44,030 nt of DNA from DATBHZ01 sp036557185. Its GTDB lineage: Bacteria; Actinomycetota; Acidimicrobiia; IMCC26256; JAENVU01. Positions 32,143 through 40,608 of the stretch are shown piece by piece. The notes beneath the pieces are model-generated. The model worked only from the letters and a program-made list of their open reading frames with translations, was not told the origin of the DNA and searched no databases. Numbering within the stretch: position 1 is the stretch's first letter; every line of letters starts with the position of its first letter. The DNA is taken from positions 1 to 44,030 of the forward strand of contig DATBHZ010000028.1 in assembly GCA_036557185.1 (NCBI GenBank), written 5' to 3'. Both the position numbers and the translations under genes were made by a program.

Positions 32143-33543
32143 ATGACGGTTGTGGAGCAGCACCCGACAGCCGAGGTCCGTGCAGAGCAAGGGCGCACCG
32201 CCCGGTCGTCTGTGCCGAGGTCCAGCCACGGCGACTGGGTGGCGCAGCCCGGACGCCGCAGCCCGGTCGACATCCTGCGGGAGCAGGCGACGACACGTGT
32301 CCCCGAGCTCGTTCCGATCCGTCACGCTCGGATGACCGCGTCTCCGTTCGCGTTCTACCGGGGCGCGGCTGCCGTGATGGCCGCCGACCTCGCGACAACG
32401 CCTGTTTCCGGTTTGCAGGTCCAGTGCTGCGGTGACGCGCATCTTGCGAACTTCGGCGGGTTCTCCGCGCCCGACCGTTCCCTCGTGTTCGACGTGAACG
32501 ACTTCGACGAGACATTGCCCGGACCGTGGGAGTGGGACCTGAAGCGGTTGGCCGCGAGCTTCGAGATCGCCGCTCGCGCGCGCGGCTTCGACGAACGCGC
32601 TCGCCTGGGCATCGTGAACGATCTCACGCGCGCGTACCGTCAGACGATGCGTACGTTCGCATCGGACAGGAATCTCGATCCCTGGTACGCGCGGATGGAC
32701 GGGGAAGAGGTCCGCAGGCGCTACGAGTCGCGCGTCCCGGCTGCGGCGGTGCGCAAGTTCGAACGCAACGTCGCGCGCGCCCGCGCGCGCGACAGCCTCA
32801 GAGCGCTCGCGAAGCTCACGACGCAGGTCGACGGTCGTGTTCGCATCATCAGCGACCCTCCGCTCGTCGTGCCGTTCGAGGAGCTGATGCCGAGCGTCGA
32901 CGCCGAGGTGCTCCGCGCCAAGCTCCACGGCCTCTACGTGTCGTATCAGCAGACGCTGCAGGAGGACCGGCGCCATCTCGCCCGGCAGTTCCAGCCCGTC
33001 GACTTCGCGCGCAAGGTGGTCGGGGTGGGGAGCGTGGGGACCGAGTGCTGGATCGTCCTGTTGCGCGGGCGGGACGACGAGGACCCACTCTTCCTGCAGA
33101 TCAAGCAGGCCGAGGCGTCGGTCCTCGAGCCGTACCTGGGCCGGAGCGAGTACTCCCACCACGGTCAGCGCGTGGTGACGGGTCAGCGGCTCATGCAATC
33201 CGCGAGCGACATCTTCCTCGGCTGGGATCGTGTGACCGCCGACGACGGGAAGGCCGCCGACTACTACGTGCGCCAGCTCTGGGACGGCAAGTTCTCCGCC
33301 GACCTCGACACGATGACCTTGCCGATCATGCAGGTCTACGCGGACATGTGCGGATCGGTCCTCGCGCGCGCCCACGCGCGCAGCGGCGATCGGATCGCGA
33401 TTGCGGCGTACGTCGGGAAGGGCGACACGCTCGATCGCTCGATCGCGAGGTTCGCGACGGTGTACGCGGACCAGAACCAGCGCGACTTCGACGAGGTCAC
33501 GGCAGCGGTGAAGGACGGCGAGCTCCAGGCCACGCCGGGCTGA
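32143..33543 (+). CDS. DUF2252 family protein
   Basis: The 466-residue protein matches DUF2252: MTASPFAFYRGAAAVMAADL, CCGDAHLANFGGF, LVFDVNDFDETLPGPWEWDLKRLAASF, and FARKVVGVGSVGTECWIVLLRG. The HxxNF and DFDE residues resemble a kinase-like (phosphotransferase) catalytic site, but the family's function is not established. The ATG at 32143 has AAAGGGG just before it and is preferred to upstream in-frame codons. It converges on the patatin gene with a ten-base gap. Confidence 0.92.
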   Translation: MTVVEQHPTAEVRAEQGRTARSSVPRSSHGDWVAQPGRRSPVDILREQATTRVPELVPIRHARMTASPFAFYRGAAAVMAADLATTPVSGLQVQCCGDAHLANFGGFSAPDRSLVFDVNDFDETLPGPWEWDLKRLAASFEIAARARGFDERARLGIVNDLTRAYRQTMRTFASDRNLDPWYARMDGEEVRRRYESRVPAAAVRKFERNVARARARDSLRALAKLTTQVDGRVRIISDPPLVVPFEELMPSVDAEVLRAKLHGLYVSYQQTLQEDRRHLARQFQPVDFARKVVGVGSVGTECWIVLLRGRDDEDPLFLQIKQAEASVLEPYLGRSEYSHHGQRVVTGQRLMQSASDIFLGWDRVTADDGKAADYYVRQLWDGKFSADLDTMTLPIMQVYADMCGSVLARAHARSGDRIAIAAYVGKGDTLDRSIARFATVYADQNQRDFDEVTAAVKDGELQATPG

Positions 33544-33553
33544 TCGACCGGCG

Positions 33554-34579
33554 CTAGCCCGCTGACCCGCCCTTCCAGTCTCCCTCGGGAGTGAAGCCCG
33601 GCGGTGGCCAGCTCTCGACGAACGACTCCGCGGCGAGCGTGCCGTTCTGGAAGAGCTTGTGCTGGGTCTCGGCGTCGATGTCGAAGTCGGTCGCGTCGAC
33701 GCCCATCGTGTCGACGAAGATCGTTCGCTGGGTGACGCGCTCGTCGTCGAGGTGATACGCGTCGTGCGCGCCGAGCAGCGTCGCGAGACATGCCATCGCC
33801 AGCTCGAACGTGTTCCCGGTCGCACGCGGCTGTTGATGGGCGCCGGGCTGGGCGGAGAGCTTCACGCCGAACGTCGGCCAGCGCGAGGGAGCCCCGTCGG
33901 TGCGGTCGAAGCACTCGATCGGGAAGTTGGAGAGCATTCCGCCGTCGACGAGCGTGACCTTGGAGTGGTCTCCCTTCGTCAGCGTGAACGGCTGGAAGAA
34001 GAACGGGATCGACATCGAGGCGCGCACCGCGTCCACGACCTTCATGCCGTCCGGGTCGACCCCGTAGTGCTCCTCGGCGTCCCACGGCAGCCGTACGAGC
34101 TGACCGCTCGAGATGTCGCTGGTCATGACCACGAGCCGGTACCGCTGACGGTCGGGCAGCGAGGAGTGCGGATCCTCCTCCTCGGAGATGCGGAGGTCCT
34201 CGAACGTCACGACGCCGATGTCGCGGAGCTGCTCGCCCAGCCAGCTCACCAGGTAGTCAGCCTTGTAGACCCCGCGGCCGATGGCGAGCTCGAGTGCCTC
34301 GCCAGGGAGACCGAAGTGGTCGAGCACGGTCCGGTCGCGAAAGCGGTCGTACTCGACACTGCGCATCACACCGGCGAGGTGGTTCAAGTCCGTGCCGGTC
34401 GCGGTGCACGCGGCGATGAGGCTGCCGACGATCGCACCCGCGCTCGTACCGGCCACCCGCGGGAAGCGGTACCCGTGTTGCGCGAGCGTCGTGACCGCGC
34501 CCACGAGTCCGAGCCCCTTGACGCCGCCGCCTTCGAGGACCAGGTCGGCCTTCGTGCTCGGATCGAGCTCGACGCTCAT
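33554..34579 (-). CDS. Patatin-like phospholipase family protein
   Basis: The 341-residue protein has the patatin Ser-Asp dyad: oxyanion GGGVKG, Ser46 in VAGTSAGAIVGS, and Asp212 in VDGGMLSNFP. It should hydrolyse acyl esters of phospholipids or other lipids in the cytosol or at the membrane; no signal peptide is seen. It follows the NuoF-like gene by 18 bases on the same strand, so the two may be cotranscribed, though no shared role is evident. Confidence 0.93.
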   Translation of the reverse strand: MSVELDPSTKADLVLEGGGVKGLGLVGAVTTLAQHGYRFPRVAGTSAGAIVGSLIAACTATGTDLNHLAGVMRSVEYDRFRDRTVLDHFGLPGEALELAIGRGVYKADYLVSWLGEQLRDIGVVTFEDLRISEEEDPHSSLPDRQRYRLVVMTSDISSGQLVRLPWDAEEHYGVDPDGMKVVDAVRASMSIPFFFQPFTLTKGDHSKVTLVDGGMLSNFPIECFDRTDGAPSRWPTFGVKLSAQPGAHQQPRATGNTFELAMACLATLLGAHDAYHLDDERVTQRTIFVDTMGVDATDFDIDAETQHKLFQNGTLAAESFVESWPPPGFTPEGDWKGGSAG

Positions 34580-34597
34580 GCGGCACAGTCTCGCCGC

Positions 34598-36064
34598 CTA
34601 CAAGGTGCCAGGTGCGCGATGGTCGTCGAGCCGGTCCGCCGGCCATTTCCCGGAGTATTCCTCGTCGAACGTCCAGTCCGGTTGCTTCCGGGCTTCGCGC
34701 TCGTCGATTGTCGCGACCCCGTCGCTGATGTCGGCGAGAGCGGCCATCGGCTCGGGCTCGACGGACGGTGTGCGCCGTTCGCGGTGCAGCTCGACCTCGG
34801 GGAAGTTGTCGAGCAGGCTGCGGACGACGACCTGCTGCTGCGTGGCGAGGTTGCACCGTGCACCTTCGGTGACGGCATCGAGGTGTTGGGCGAGCACGTC
34901 CTGGTCGTGGTCGCTCGCATGTGATCGTGAAAGCAACGCCAGCCCGTCCGCGATCCCGAGCCCGGCCTTCTTGCACGCCGCGCACTGGCCGCACGACTCG
35001 ACCGCGAGGAAGCGCGCGATCCCGGCCGCCACACTCACCATGTCGCTCGTGTCGTCGTAGAGGATGAAGCCGGCGGACCCGAGCCCGGCACCGATGGCGC
35101 GCAACCCCTCGTAGCTCAACGGGACGTCGAACTGGTCGGCGAGGATGGCGGGGTTCGCGACGCCCGAGAGCGCGGCTCTGAGCGTGCGACCGTCGATCGC
35201 GCCCCCGCCGATCTCCTCGATCGCAACACGCAAGGGCGTTCCCATCGCCAGCTCGGCGACACCGGCGTGCTGCACGCAGCCGCTGATGGTGCACACCACG
35301 GTGCCCGGCGATTGCTCGGTACCGACCGACCGGAACCACTCCGCGCCGTTGACGAGGATCGCGGGCACGTTCGCGAAGGTCTCGGAATTGCTGGCGAGCG
35401 TCGGCGGGGCCTCGCCTTCGGGTTGGGCCATCTCCACGTGCGCCGCGGACTTGCTGTGCGCCGCTAGATCGGCCGGATGCTCGACGACCTCCTCGAGGCC
35501 GCGCCGGTACGGCGGTGCGATGCGGGGGAAGGGGTAGCGGCCGTCGAGCGTCTCGAGCAGCGCGGTCTCCTCGCCGTACAGGTACTCGCTCGGACCCGCG
35601 AACACCTGGAGTCGGAGGCCCTCGGCCCAACCCGCGGCCTTGACCTCGTCGACGGCGTGTTGCAGCACCCTTCGCTCACGCTCGAACGTCTGCTTGGTCG
35701 CGATGATGACCTCGGCCGCGTCGAGCACGCGCGCGGCGATGATCGCTCCCTCGATCACGTGATACGGGTTGGCGCGCAAGATCGCACGGTCCTTGAAGGA
35801 GCCCGGCTCACCCTCCGCGGCATTGACCACCACGCTGGCCTTGAAGTCGACCGATTCGTTGCCGAGCACGGCGCGCCACTTCCTGCCGGTCGGGAACCCG
35901 GCCCCGCCTCGGCCGCGCAGGCCCGCCGCATCGATCTCGTCGATCACGGCTTCGGGCCCGCTGCTCGCGGCCTCCTCCAGACCTTGACCGCCCCCAGCAG
36001 CTCGGTATTCCTCGAGCGACGTCACTGGCTGTTGCGCAAGGACCCGGTGCACTGAAGCGGTCAT
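34598..36064 (-). CDS. NuoF-like NADH-binding flavoprotein, stand-alone
   Basis: The 488-residue protein matches the 51-kDa NADH dehydrogenase subunit: FMN/NADH motifs GLRGRGGAGFPTGRKW, NAAEGEPGSFKDR and GPSEYLYGEETALLE, the SLBB part, and 4Fe-4S ligands Cys358, Cys361, Cys364 (ESCGQCAACKKAG) and Cys404 (GARCNLA). NuoE, NuoG and other complex I genes are not in the window, so it is not in a standard complex I operon. It may serve a ferredoxin/NAD(H) oxidoreductase or a formate-dehydrogenase-like partner elsewhere (inference). The C-terminal 60 residues after the cluster are longer than usual. The ATG at 36064 has GGAGAGGAG before it. Confidence 0.92.
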   Translation of the reverse strand: MTASVHRVLAQQPVTSLEEYRAAGGGQGLEEAASSGPEAVIDEIDAAGLRGRGGAGFPTGRKWRAVLGNESVDFKASVVVNAAEGEPGSFKDRAILRANPYHVIEGAIIAARVLDAAEVIIATKQTFERERRVLQHAVDEVKAAGWAEGLRLQVFAGPSEYLYGEETALLETLDGRYPFPRIAPPYRRGLEEVVEHPADLAAHSKSAAHVEMAQPEGEAPPTLASNSETFANVPAILVNGAEWFRSVGTEQSPGTVVCTISGCVQHAGVAELAMGTPLRVAIEEIGGGAIDGRTLRAALSGVANPAILADQFDVPLSYEGLRAIGAGLGSAGFILYDDTSDMVSVAAGIARFLAVESCGQCAACKKAGLGIADGLALLSRSHASDHDQDVLAQHLDAVTEGARCNLATQQQVVVRSLLDNFPEVELHRERRTPSVEPEPMAALADISDGVATIDEREARKQPDWTFDEEYSGKWPADRLDDHRAPGTL

Positions 36065-36167
36065 GTAGGTGCTCCTCTCCGTACCCGCAGGCGGCTCACG
36101 CTAAACGTTGCCCGATGGCGCGGGGGTGACGTCGTATCGTGGAGCGCGGTTCAGGAAAGGAGCCCCA

Positions 36168-36404
36168 ATGGACGAGCCCCGTCCCGAACGCCCGCGCGAA
36201 GCCGGCGTGGAAGAAGATGCGCCCGACAGCTTGAGCGCGCTCGAAGGTGCGCGTGTGCTGGCGAACGAGGCGCGGGAGCGCCTGCGCGCCGACGGGTTCA
36301 GCGACACCGATATCGACCGGTGGGCCGATGCGTTCCTGGCGGAGAAGGGAACCGGGGAGGTCGACGACCTCGTGGAGTGGATCAAGCGCCGCGAGCAGTC
36401 GTAA
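36168..36404 (+). CDS. Small acidic protein of unknown function
   Basis: The 78-residue charged protein (SLSALEGARVLANEARERLRADGFSDTDIDRWADAFLAEKGTGEVDDLVEWIKRREQS) is probably all helical and soluble. Related small proteins are common in actinobacteria, but no function is known to me. AAAGGAG six bases before the ATG at 36168 fixes the start. It converges with the LLM oxidoreductase gene with an eight-base gap. Confidence 0.8.
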   Translation: MDEPRPERPREAGVEEDAPDSLSALEGARVLANEARERLRADGFSDTDIDRWADAFLAEKGTGEVDDLVEWIKRREQS

Positions 36405-36412
36405 CGCCGAGC

Positions 36413-37297
36413 TCATGCTCCCCAATCGGCGTCGAGCGTCCGGGTGAGGGCATCCATCTGCTCGAGGTGGTGCTGGAGCGATCGGCTCGGGAACCGGTAG
36501 TTCAGCACCGTTGCACCAGCCTCGATGCACGCCTGCGCCTGCTCCCGCACCTGCTCCGGCTCACCGATCACGTCGAGCGCAGGCTCCGGCCAGAGCGCGA
36601 CCTCGAGGGGTTCCGTCCGCGCATTCCAGGCGTCGAGCTCCCTGGCGTGGTCGAGCATCGCACGGACCTCGTCGGGTGGCACGAGGAACGGCACCCACGC
36701 GTCGCCGAGCTCCACGGCGCGGCGCAACGACCGGCCGGTGCGCCCGCCCACCCAGAGCGGCACGCGCGTGCGCGGCGCCTCCGGGTCGACGACGAAACCC
36801 TCGAACGCGTAGTGATCTCCCTGGTAGCGCGGCTCGCGCCGACCCCAGGATGCCTGGATGGCGCGGATAGCGTCGTCGGCTCTCGCTCCGCGCCCGTCGA
36901 ACTCCTTGCCGAGCAGGTCGAACTCCTCGCGCAGGCTCCCGACGCCGACGCCGAGGATGACGCGACCGGAGCTCAGACGATCGAGCGTGCCGTAGTGCTT
37001 CACGACCTCGAGCGGATGGTGGTAGGGGAGCACGACCATGTTGGTGGCGAGCCGCACGTGCTCGGTGACGGCCGCGAGGTAACCCAGCGTCGAGAGCAGG
37101 TCGTAGTACCGCATGCCCCGCCGCGCCTCGACGTCGACCGGGACGGCCACGTGTTCGCTCGCGGTCAGGTGGTGATAGCCGAGGCGGTCGGCGGCCTGCG
37201 CGACGGCAACGAGGTCCTCCACGGACGCGTCGACCTCCCAGGCGTTGTGACTCCTGGGCAGCAGGATGTTGATGGGTGTGATGATCCCGACCCGCAT
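36413..37297 (-). CDS. LLM class (F420-dependent type) oxidoreductase
   Basis: The 294-residue TIM-barrel protein has the luciferase-like layout: VGIITPINILLPRSHNAWEVDASVEDLVAVAQAADRLGYHHLTASEHV, VRLATNMVVLPYHHPLEVVKHYGTLDRLSSGRVILGVGVGSLREEF, then VPLWVGGRTGRSLRRAVELGDAW. These enzymes use F420 or flavin; in actinobacteria the F420 group is the most common. The substrate is unknown. GAGGGAGA precedes the ATG at 37297. Confidence 0.92.
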   Translation of the reverse strand: MRVGIITPINILLPRSHNAWEVDASVEDLVAVAQAADRLGYHHLTASEHVAVPVDVEARRGMRYYDLLSTLGYLAAVTEHVRLATNMVVLPYHHPLEVVKHYGTLDRLSSGRVILGVGVGSLREEFDLLGKEFDGRGARADDAIRAIQASWGRREPRYQGDHYAFEGFVVDPEAPRTRVPLWVGGRTGRSLRRAVELGDAWVPFLVPPDEVRAMLDHARELDAWNARTEPLEVALWPEPALDVIGEPEQVREQAQACIEAGATVLNYRFPSRSLQHHLEQMDALTRTLDADWGA

Positions 37298-37401
37298 CCG
37301 TTCGGTCTCCCTCGACGGCTCGTACGCGACGTTCGCGGCTTCACCGGGCCGCGGCGGGTGCCAAGCTTGCCATCACACGCGAGCTGTGATCGAGGTGCAC
37401 G

Positions 37402-38880
37402 ATGACGATCTCCCATTGGATCGACGGCATGGCCGTCAGCGGTGGCAGCCGCTCGTCGGACGTCTTCGAACCTTCGACCGGCTCGGTCCACGATCATGTC
37501 GAGCTCGGCGACGCGGGAACGGTCGATGCGGCCGTCGCATCTGCGGGACGTGCATTCGAGGAGTGGCGCGATGTGCCACTGGCGCGCCGGGCGCGGATCC
37601 TCTTCGCGTTTCGCGAGCTCCTCGAGCACCGGAAGGCCGATCTTGCTCGTGTCATCAGCAGGGAGCACGGGAAGGTGCTCGCGGATGCGCTCGGCGAGGT
37701 GGCGCGTGGACAGGAGGTCGTGGAGTTCGCGTGCGGGATCCCGCACCTGCTGAAAGGTGCGTACTCGGACTCAGTCTCGACCTCGACCGACGTGATGTCG
37801 ATGCGGCAGCCGCTCGGTGTCGTCGCGGGCATCACTCCGTTCAACTTCCCCGCGATGGTCCCGATGTGGATGTTCCCTGTTGCGATCGCCTGCGGCAACG
37901 CGTTCATCCTCAAGCCGAGCGAGCGTGATCCCTCGGCGTCCGTGGTCATGGCCGAGCTGTGGTCGGAAGCCGGTCTGCCCGCGGGTGTGTTCAACGTGGT
38001 GCAAGGCGATGCCGAAGCCGTGCATGCGATCCTCGAGCACCCCGGCGTTCGCGCGGTGAGCTTCGTGGGCTCGACACCGATCGCGCGCAGCGTCTACGAG
38101 ACCGCCGCGTCGACGGGGAAGCGCGTGCAGGCGCTCGGCGGTGCGAAGAACCACATGGTCGTGCTGCCCGACGCCGACCTCGACCAGGCGGCCGACGCCG
38201 CCGTCAGCGCCGGTTACGGCTCGGCAGGGGAGCGGTGCATGGCGATCTCGGTGGTCGTCGCCGTGGGGGAGATCGCCGACAAGCTCGTCCACGAGATCGC
38301 GACACGGACGCGGGACGTGCGGGTCGGTCCGAGCCTCGACCCGGGGTCCGAGATGGGGCCGCTCGTGACGGCGGCGCACCGCGACCGCGTCCGTTCCTAT
38401 GTGGACGCGGGGTTGGATGCCGGTGCAGAGCTCGTCGTGGACGGGCGCGAGGCCCGCTACGACGGAGGCTTCTTCCTCGGGCCGTGCCTGTTCGACCGCG
38501 TCCGGCCCGACATGAGCATCTACACGGACGAGATCTTCGGCCCGGTGCTCGTCGTCGTGCGCGTCGACACGTACTCCGATGCGATCCGCATGCTGGCCGA
38601 CAACCCGTTCGCGAACGGCGCGGCGATCTTCACCAGGGACGGCGGCGCGGCGCGGCGCTTCGCGCGCGAGGCCGATGCAGGCATGGTCGGTGTGAACGTC
38701 CCGATCCCGGTGCCGATGGCGTACTACTCGTTCGGCGGGTCGAAGCAGAGCCTCTTCGGCGACACGCACGTGCACGGCACCGAGGGCGTGCACTTCTACA
38801 CGAGGGGGAAGGTGGTCACCGCCCGCTGGACGGATCCTGCGGTGGGCCGCCCCGACCTCGGGTTCCCGACGAACCGCTGA
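37402..38880 (+). CDS. mmsA: CoA-acylating methylmalonate-semialdehyde dehydrogenase
   Basis: The 492-residue aldehyde dehydrogenase has the MmsA features: GVVAGITPFNFPAMVPMWMFPVAIACGNAFILKPSERDP, the glycine-rich FVGSTPIARSVYETA, and the catalytic Cys279 in GSAGERCMAIS. It converts methylmalonate or malonate semialdehyde with CoA and NAD to propionyl- or acetyl-CoA, as in valine, thymine or inositol breakdown. No other gene of those pathways is adjacent. GAGG lies eight bases before the ATG at 37402. Its last 65 bases overlap the end of a small antisense gene. Confidence 0.94.
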   Translation: MTISHWIDGMAVSGGSRSSDVFEPSTGSVHDHVELGDAGTVDAAVASAGRAFEEWRDVPLARRARILFAFRELLEHRKADLARVISREHGKVLADALGEVARGQEVVEFACGIPHLLKGAYSDSVSTSTDVMSMRQPLGVVAGITPFNFPAMVPMWMFPVAIACGNAFILKPSERDPSASVVMAELWSEAGLPAGVFNVVQGDAEAVHAILEHPGVRAVSFVGSTPIARSVYETAASTGKRVQALGGAKNHMVVLPDADLDQAADAAVSAGYGSAGERCMAISVVVAVGEIADKLVHEIATRTRDVRVGPSLDPGSEMGPLVTAAHRDRVRSYVDAGLDAGAELVVDGREARYDGGFFLGPCLFDRVRPDMSIYTDEIFGPVLVVVRVDTYSDAIRMLADNPFANGAAIFTRDGGAARRFAREADAGMVGVNVPIPVPMAYYSFGGSKQSLFGDTHVHGTEGVHFYTRGKVVTARWTDPAVGRPDLGFPTNR

Positions 38881-39097
38881 ACGCGACGAGCCGCTGAGTC
38901 CGGGGCCCGGGGAAACGGTCCCGGAGGTGCCGGCGACGCCTCTGGATCGCGACGAGCATGGCCACGCTGCACCCGCCCAGTGCCAGCAGGAGCACGCCGC
39001 GCACGTCCGCACCCTCGGCGAAGCTGACGATGGCCAGCGCGACGAACAGGGCGGCCATCACACCCCGGATCACCAGGACCGTGTTCGTGGAACGCAT
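38816..39097 (-). CDS. Small two-helix membrane protein (hypothetical)
   Basis: The 93-residue protein has two hydrophobic segments (VLVIRGVMAALFVALAIVSFAEG and GVLLLALGGCSVAMLVAIQ) followed by a basic tail (RRRRHLRDRFPGPRTQR). AAGGAG eight bases before the ATG at 39097 supports it. Its 3' part overlaps the mmsA stop by 65 bases on the other strand, so the exact C-terminus is uncertain. No function is recognised. Confidence 0.6.
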   Translation of the reverse strand: MRSTNTVLVIRGVMAALFVALAIVSFAEGADVRGVLLLALGGCSVAMLVAIQRRRRHLRDRFPGPRTQRLVAFSGSSGTRGRGGPPQDPSSGR

Positions 39098-39185
39098 GCC
39101 GGTCTCCTTCTCAGTCCGATGGTGACCGGCTCTCGTGCGCCTCGCGTCAGGCGCGGATGAGGATCCTGTGAAGCGGTGCTCCCGC

Positions 39186-39644
39186 TCAGCTCCCGTGGAC
39201 CTGGAGCGTGGCGGCGATCTTGTCGATCGCCTGCTGCTCCTTCGGGTTGACGGTCTTCGCCGCCTTCGCCACGGCGCGGGCGATGTCCACCAACCAGCCT
39301 GCGACCTCCGCGGCCTCCTGCTCGGGGATCTTCCGGAGGGCCTTCGCGGCGGGCTGCAGCTCTTCCAGGAGGGATGCGACGGCCGCATCGAGGTCGGGGC
39401 CTCGGTGCTCCTTGATCTCGCTGCGCGCTTCCTTGCCCTCGGCTTCTGCCGCGATGGCGGTGATGAGCTCGCTCGCGCTCCCGCGATCGCCCGGCATGGC
39501 GATCGCGCGGGCGCTCGCGCTCGCCTCCTTCATCATCGAGATCGGCCCGTGCTCGCCGACGGAGAAGATCACGAAGGCGACGATGAGGGGCGCGTCGGTG
39601 AGCGCGTGCCACTCCTCGTCGGTGAACGCGGACTTGTCGGTCAT
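39186..39644 (-). CDS. Hypothetical helical protein
   Basis: The 152-residue protein is predicted mostly helical: EEWHALTDAPLIVAFVIFSVGEHGPISMMKEASASARA, then an Ala/Glu-rich helical middle and AGWLVDIARAVAKAAKTVNPKEQQAIDKIAATLQ. A short hydrophobic stretch (LIVAFVIFSVG) near the start may sit in a core or a membrane. Family unknown to me. GGGAGAGA before the ATG at 39644 supports the start. The long inverted repeat lies 57 bases upstream. Confidence 0.75.
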   Translation of the reverse strand: MTDKSAFTDEEWHALTDAPLIVAFVIFSVGEHGPISMMKEASASARAIAMPGDRGSASELITAIAAEAEGKEARSEIKEHRGPDLDAAVASLLEELQPAAKALRKIPEQEAAEVAGWLVDIARAVAKAAKTVNPKEQQAIDKIAATLQVHGS

Positions 39645-39700
39645 GGCGTCTCTCCCTCGTCGTGGCCTCCGAGCGCCGTCAACCTACCGGGCCCACCCAC

Positions 39701-39754
39701 CCGACTTTTCGCGAGTTGGGACTGTTCTCGCGTTCTCAACTCGCGAAAAGTCGG
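39701..39754. repeat. Perfect inverted repeat with 18-bp arms and 18-base spacer
   Basis: CCGACTTTTCGCGAGTTG (39701-39718) and CAACTCGCGAAAAGTCGG (39737-39754) are exact reverse complements. The right arm ends directly at the -10 element of the divergent PEP-mutase-like gene, and the left arm is 57 bases from the other gene. Each arm also holds the palindrome TCGCGA. Lying upstream of the expected leaderless transcript start, it is likely a DNA-level operator rather than an RNA hairpin for the plus gene (inference). Confidence 0.85.
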
Positions 39755-39760
39755 TAGCTT
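39755..39760 (+). promoter_or_regulatory. -10 element (TAGCTT) of a leaderless promoter
   Basis: TAGCTT is followed by CGGAGC and the GTG at 39767, and it begins on the base after the inverted repeat's right arm. A protein on the repeat would cover the -35 region of this promoter. Confidence 0.55.
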
Positions 39761-39766
39761 CGGAGC

Positions 39767-40591
39767 GTGCCGACACAGAGCGACCTCGCCGACCGGTTCC
39801 TGGAGCTGCACCTCCCCGGCACGCCGCTGCTCATGCCGAACGCCTGGGATGCGGGGTCGGCGAAGGTGCTCGAGCACCTCGGCTTCGAGGCGATCGCGAC
39901 GACCAGCAGCGGATTCGCCGCATCACGGGGCGGCCTCGACGGCTCGGTGACCCTCGAGGAGGTCCTCGCCCACGCGACGGCACTCACGCAGGCGGTGTCG
40001 ATCCCCGTGTCTGCCGATTTCGAGAACGGGTTCGCGGACGATCCGCAGGGTGTGGCGCAGAACGTGGATCGGGCCGTCGCCACCGGGCTCGCGGGTTGCT
40101 CGATAGAGGACTTCGCGCGCTCGGAGGAGAAGCCGATCTACGACCTGTCGCTCGCGACCGAACGGGTTGCCGCCGCCGCCGAGGCCGCGCACCGTTCGGA
40201 CGTGCACCTGGCGCTCACAGGACGCGCGGAGAACTTCGTCCACGGCAACCCCGACCTGGACGACACGATCGTGCGGCTGCGGGCGTACGCGGACGCGGGC
40301 GCCGACGCTGTCTTCGCGCCGGGTGTCCAATCGGCCGAGGGCATTCGGGCGATCGTGGAGGCGGTCGACGTGCCGGTCAACGTGCTCGCGCTCCCGGGGA
40401 CGCCGACCGTTCGGGAGCTCGCCTCGATCGGCGTCGCGCGCGTCTCGGTCGGGGGTGCGCTGGCGTTCGCGGCGTTGGGCGCGCTCGTCGAGGCAGCCGA
40501 GGAGCTCCGCGAGCGCGGCACCTACGACTACTGGTCGCTCGCGGGTCCGGGCTCGCAAGCTGCCCGAGCCGCGTTCGGCGCAGGCGAGTAG
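39767..40591 (+). CDS. Isocitrate lyase/PEP mutase superfamily protein
   Basis: The 274-residue TIM-barrel protein carries the superfamily marks PNAWDAGSAKVLEHLGF, ATTSSGFAAS, VSADFENGF (Asp84 and Glu86 are metal-binding candidates), AGCSIEDF and ALTGRAENF. It lacks the KKCGH motif of isocitrate lyase and the usual phosphonate-cluster neighbours, so it is more likely an oxaloacetate- or methylisocitrate-type lyase or an uncharacterised member. The start is the GTG at 39767, six bases after TAGCTT. It converges with the CocE-type gene with a 17-base gap. Confidence 0.92.
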   Translation: MPTQSDLADRFLELHLPGTPLLMPNAWDAGSAKVLEHLGFEAIATTSSGFAASRGGLDGSVTLEEVLAHATALTQAVSIPVSADFENGFADDPQGVAQNVDRAVATGLAGCSIEDFARSEEKPIYDLSLATERVAAAAEAAHRSDVHLALTGRAENFVHGNPDLDDTIVRLRAYADAGADAVFAPGVQSAEGIRAIVEAVDVPVNVLALPGTPTVRELASIGVARVSVGGALAFAALGALVEAAEELRERGTYDYWSLAGPGSQAARAAFGAGE

Positions 40592-40608
40592 GCGCGTAGC
40601 TCGCGAGG

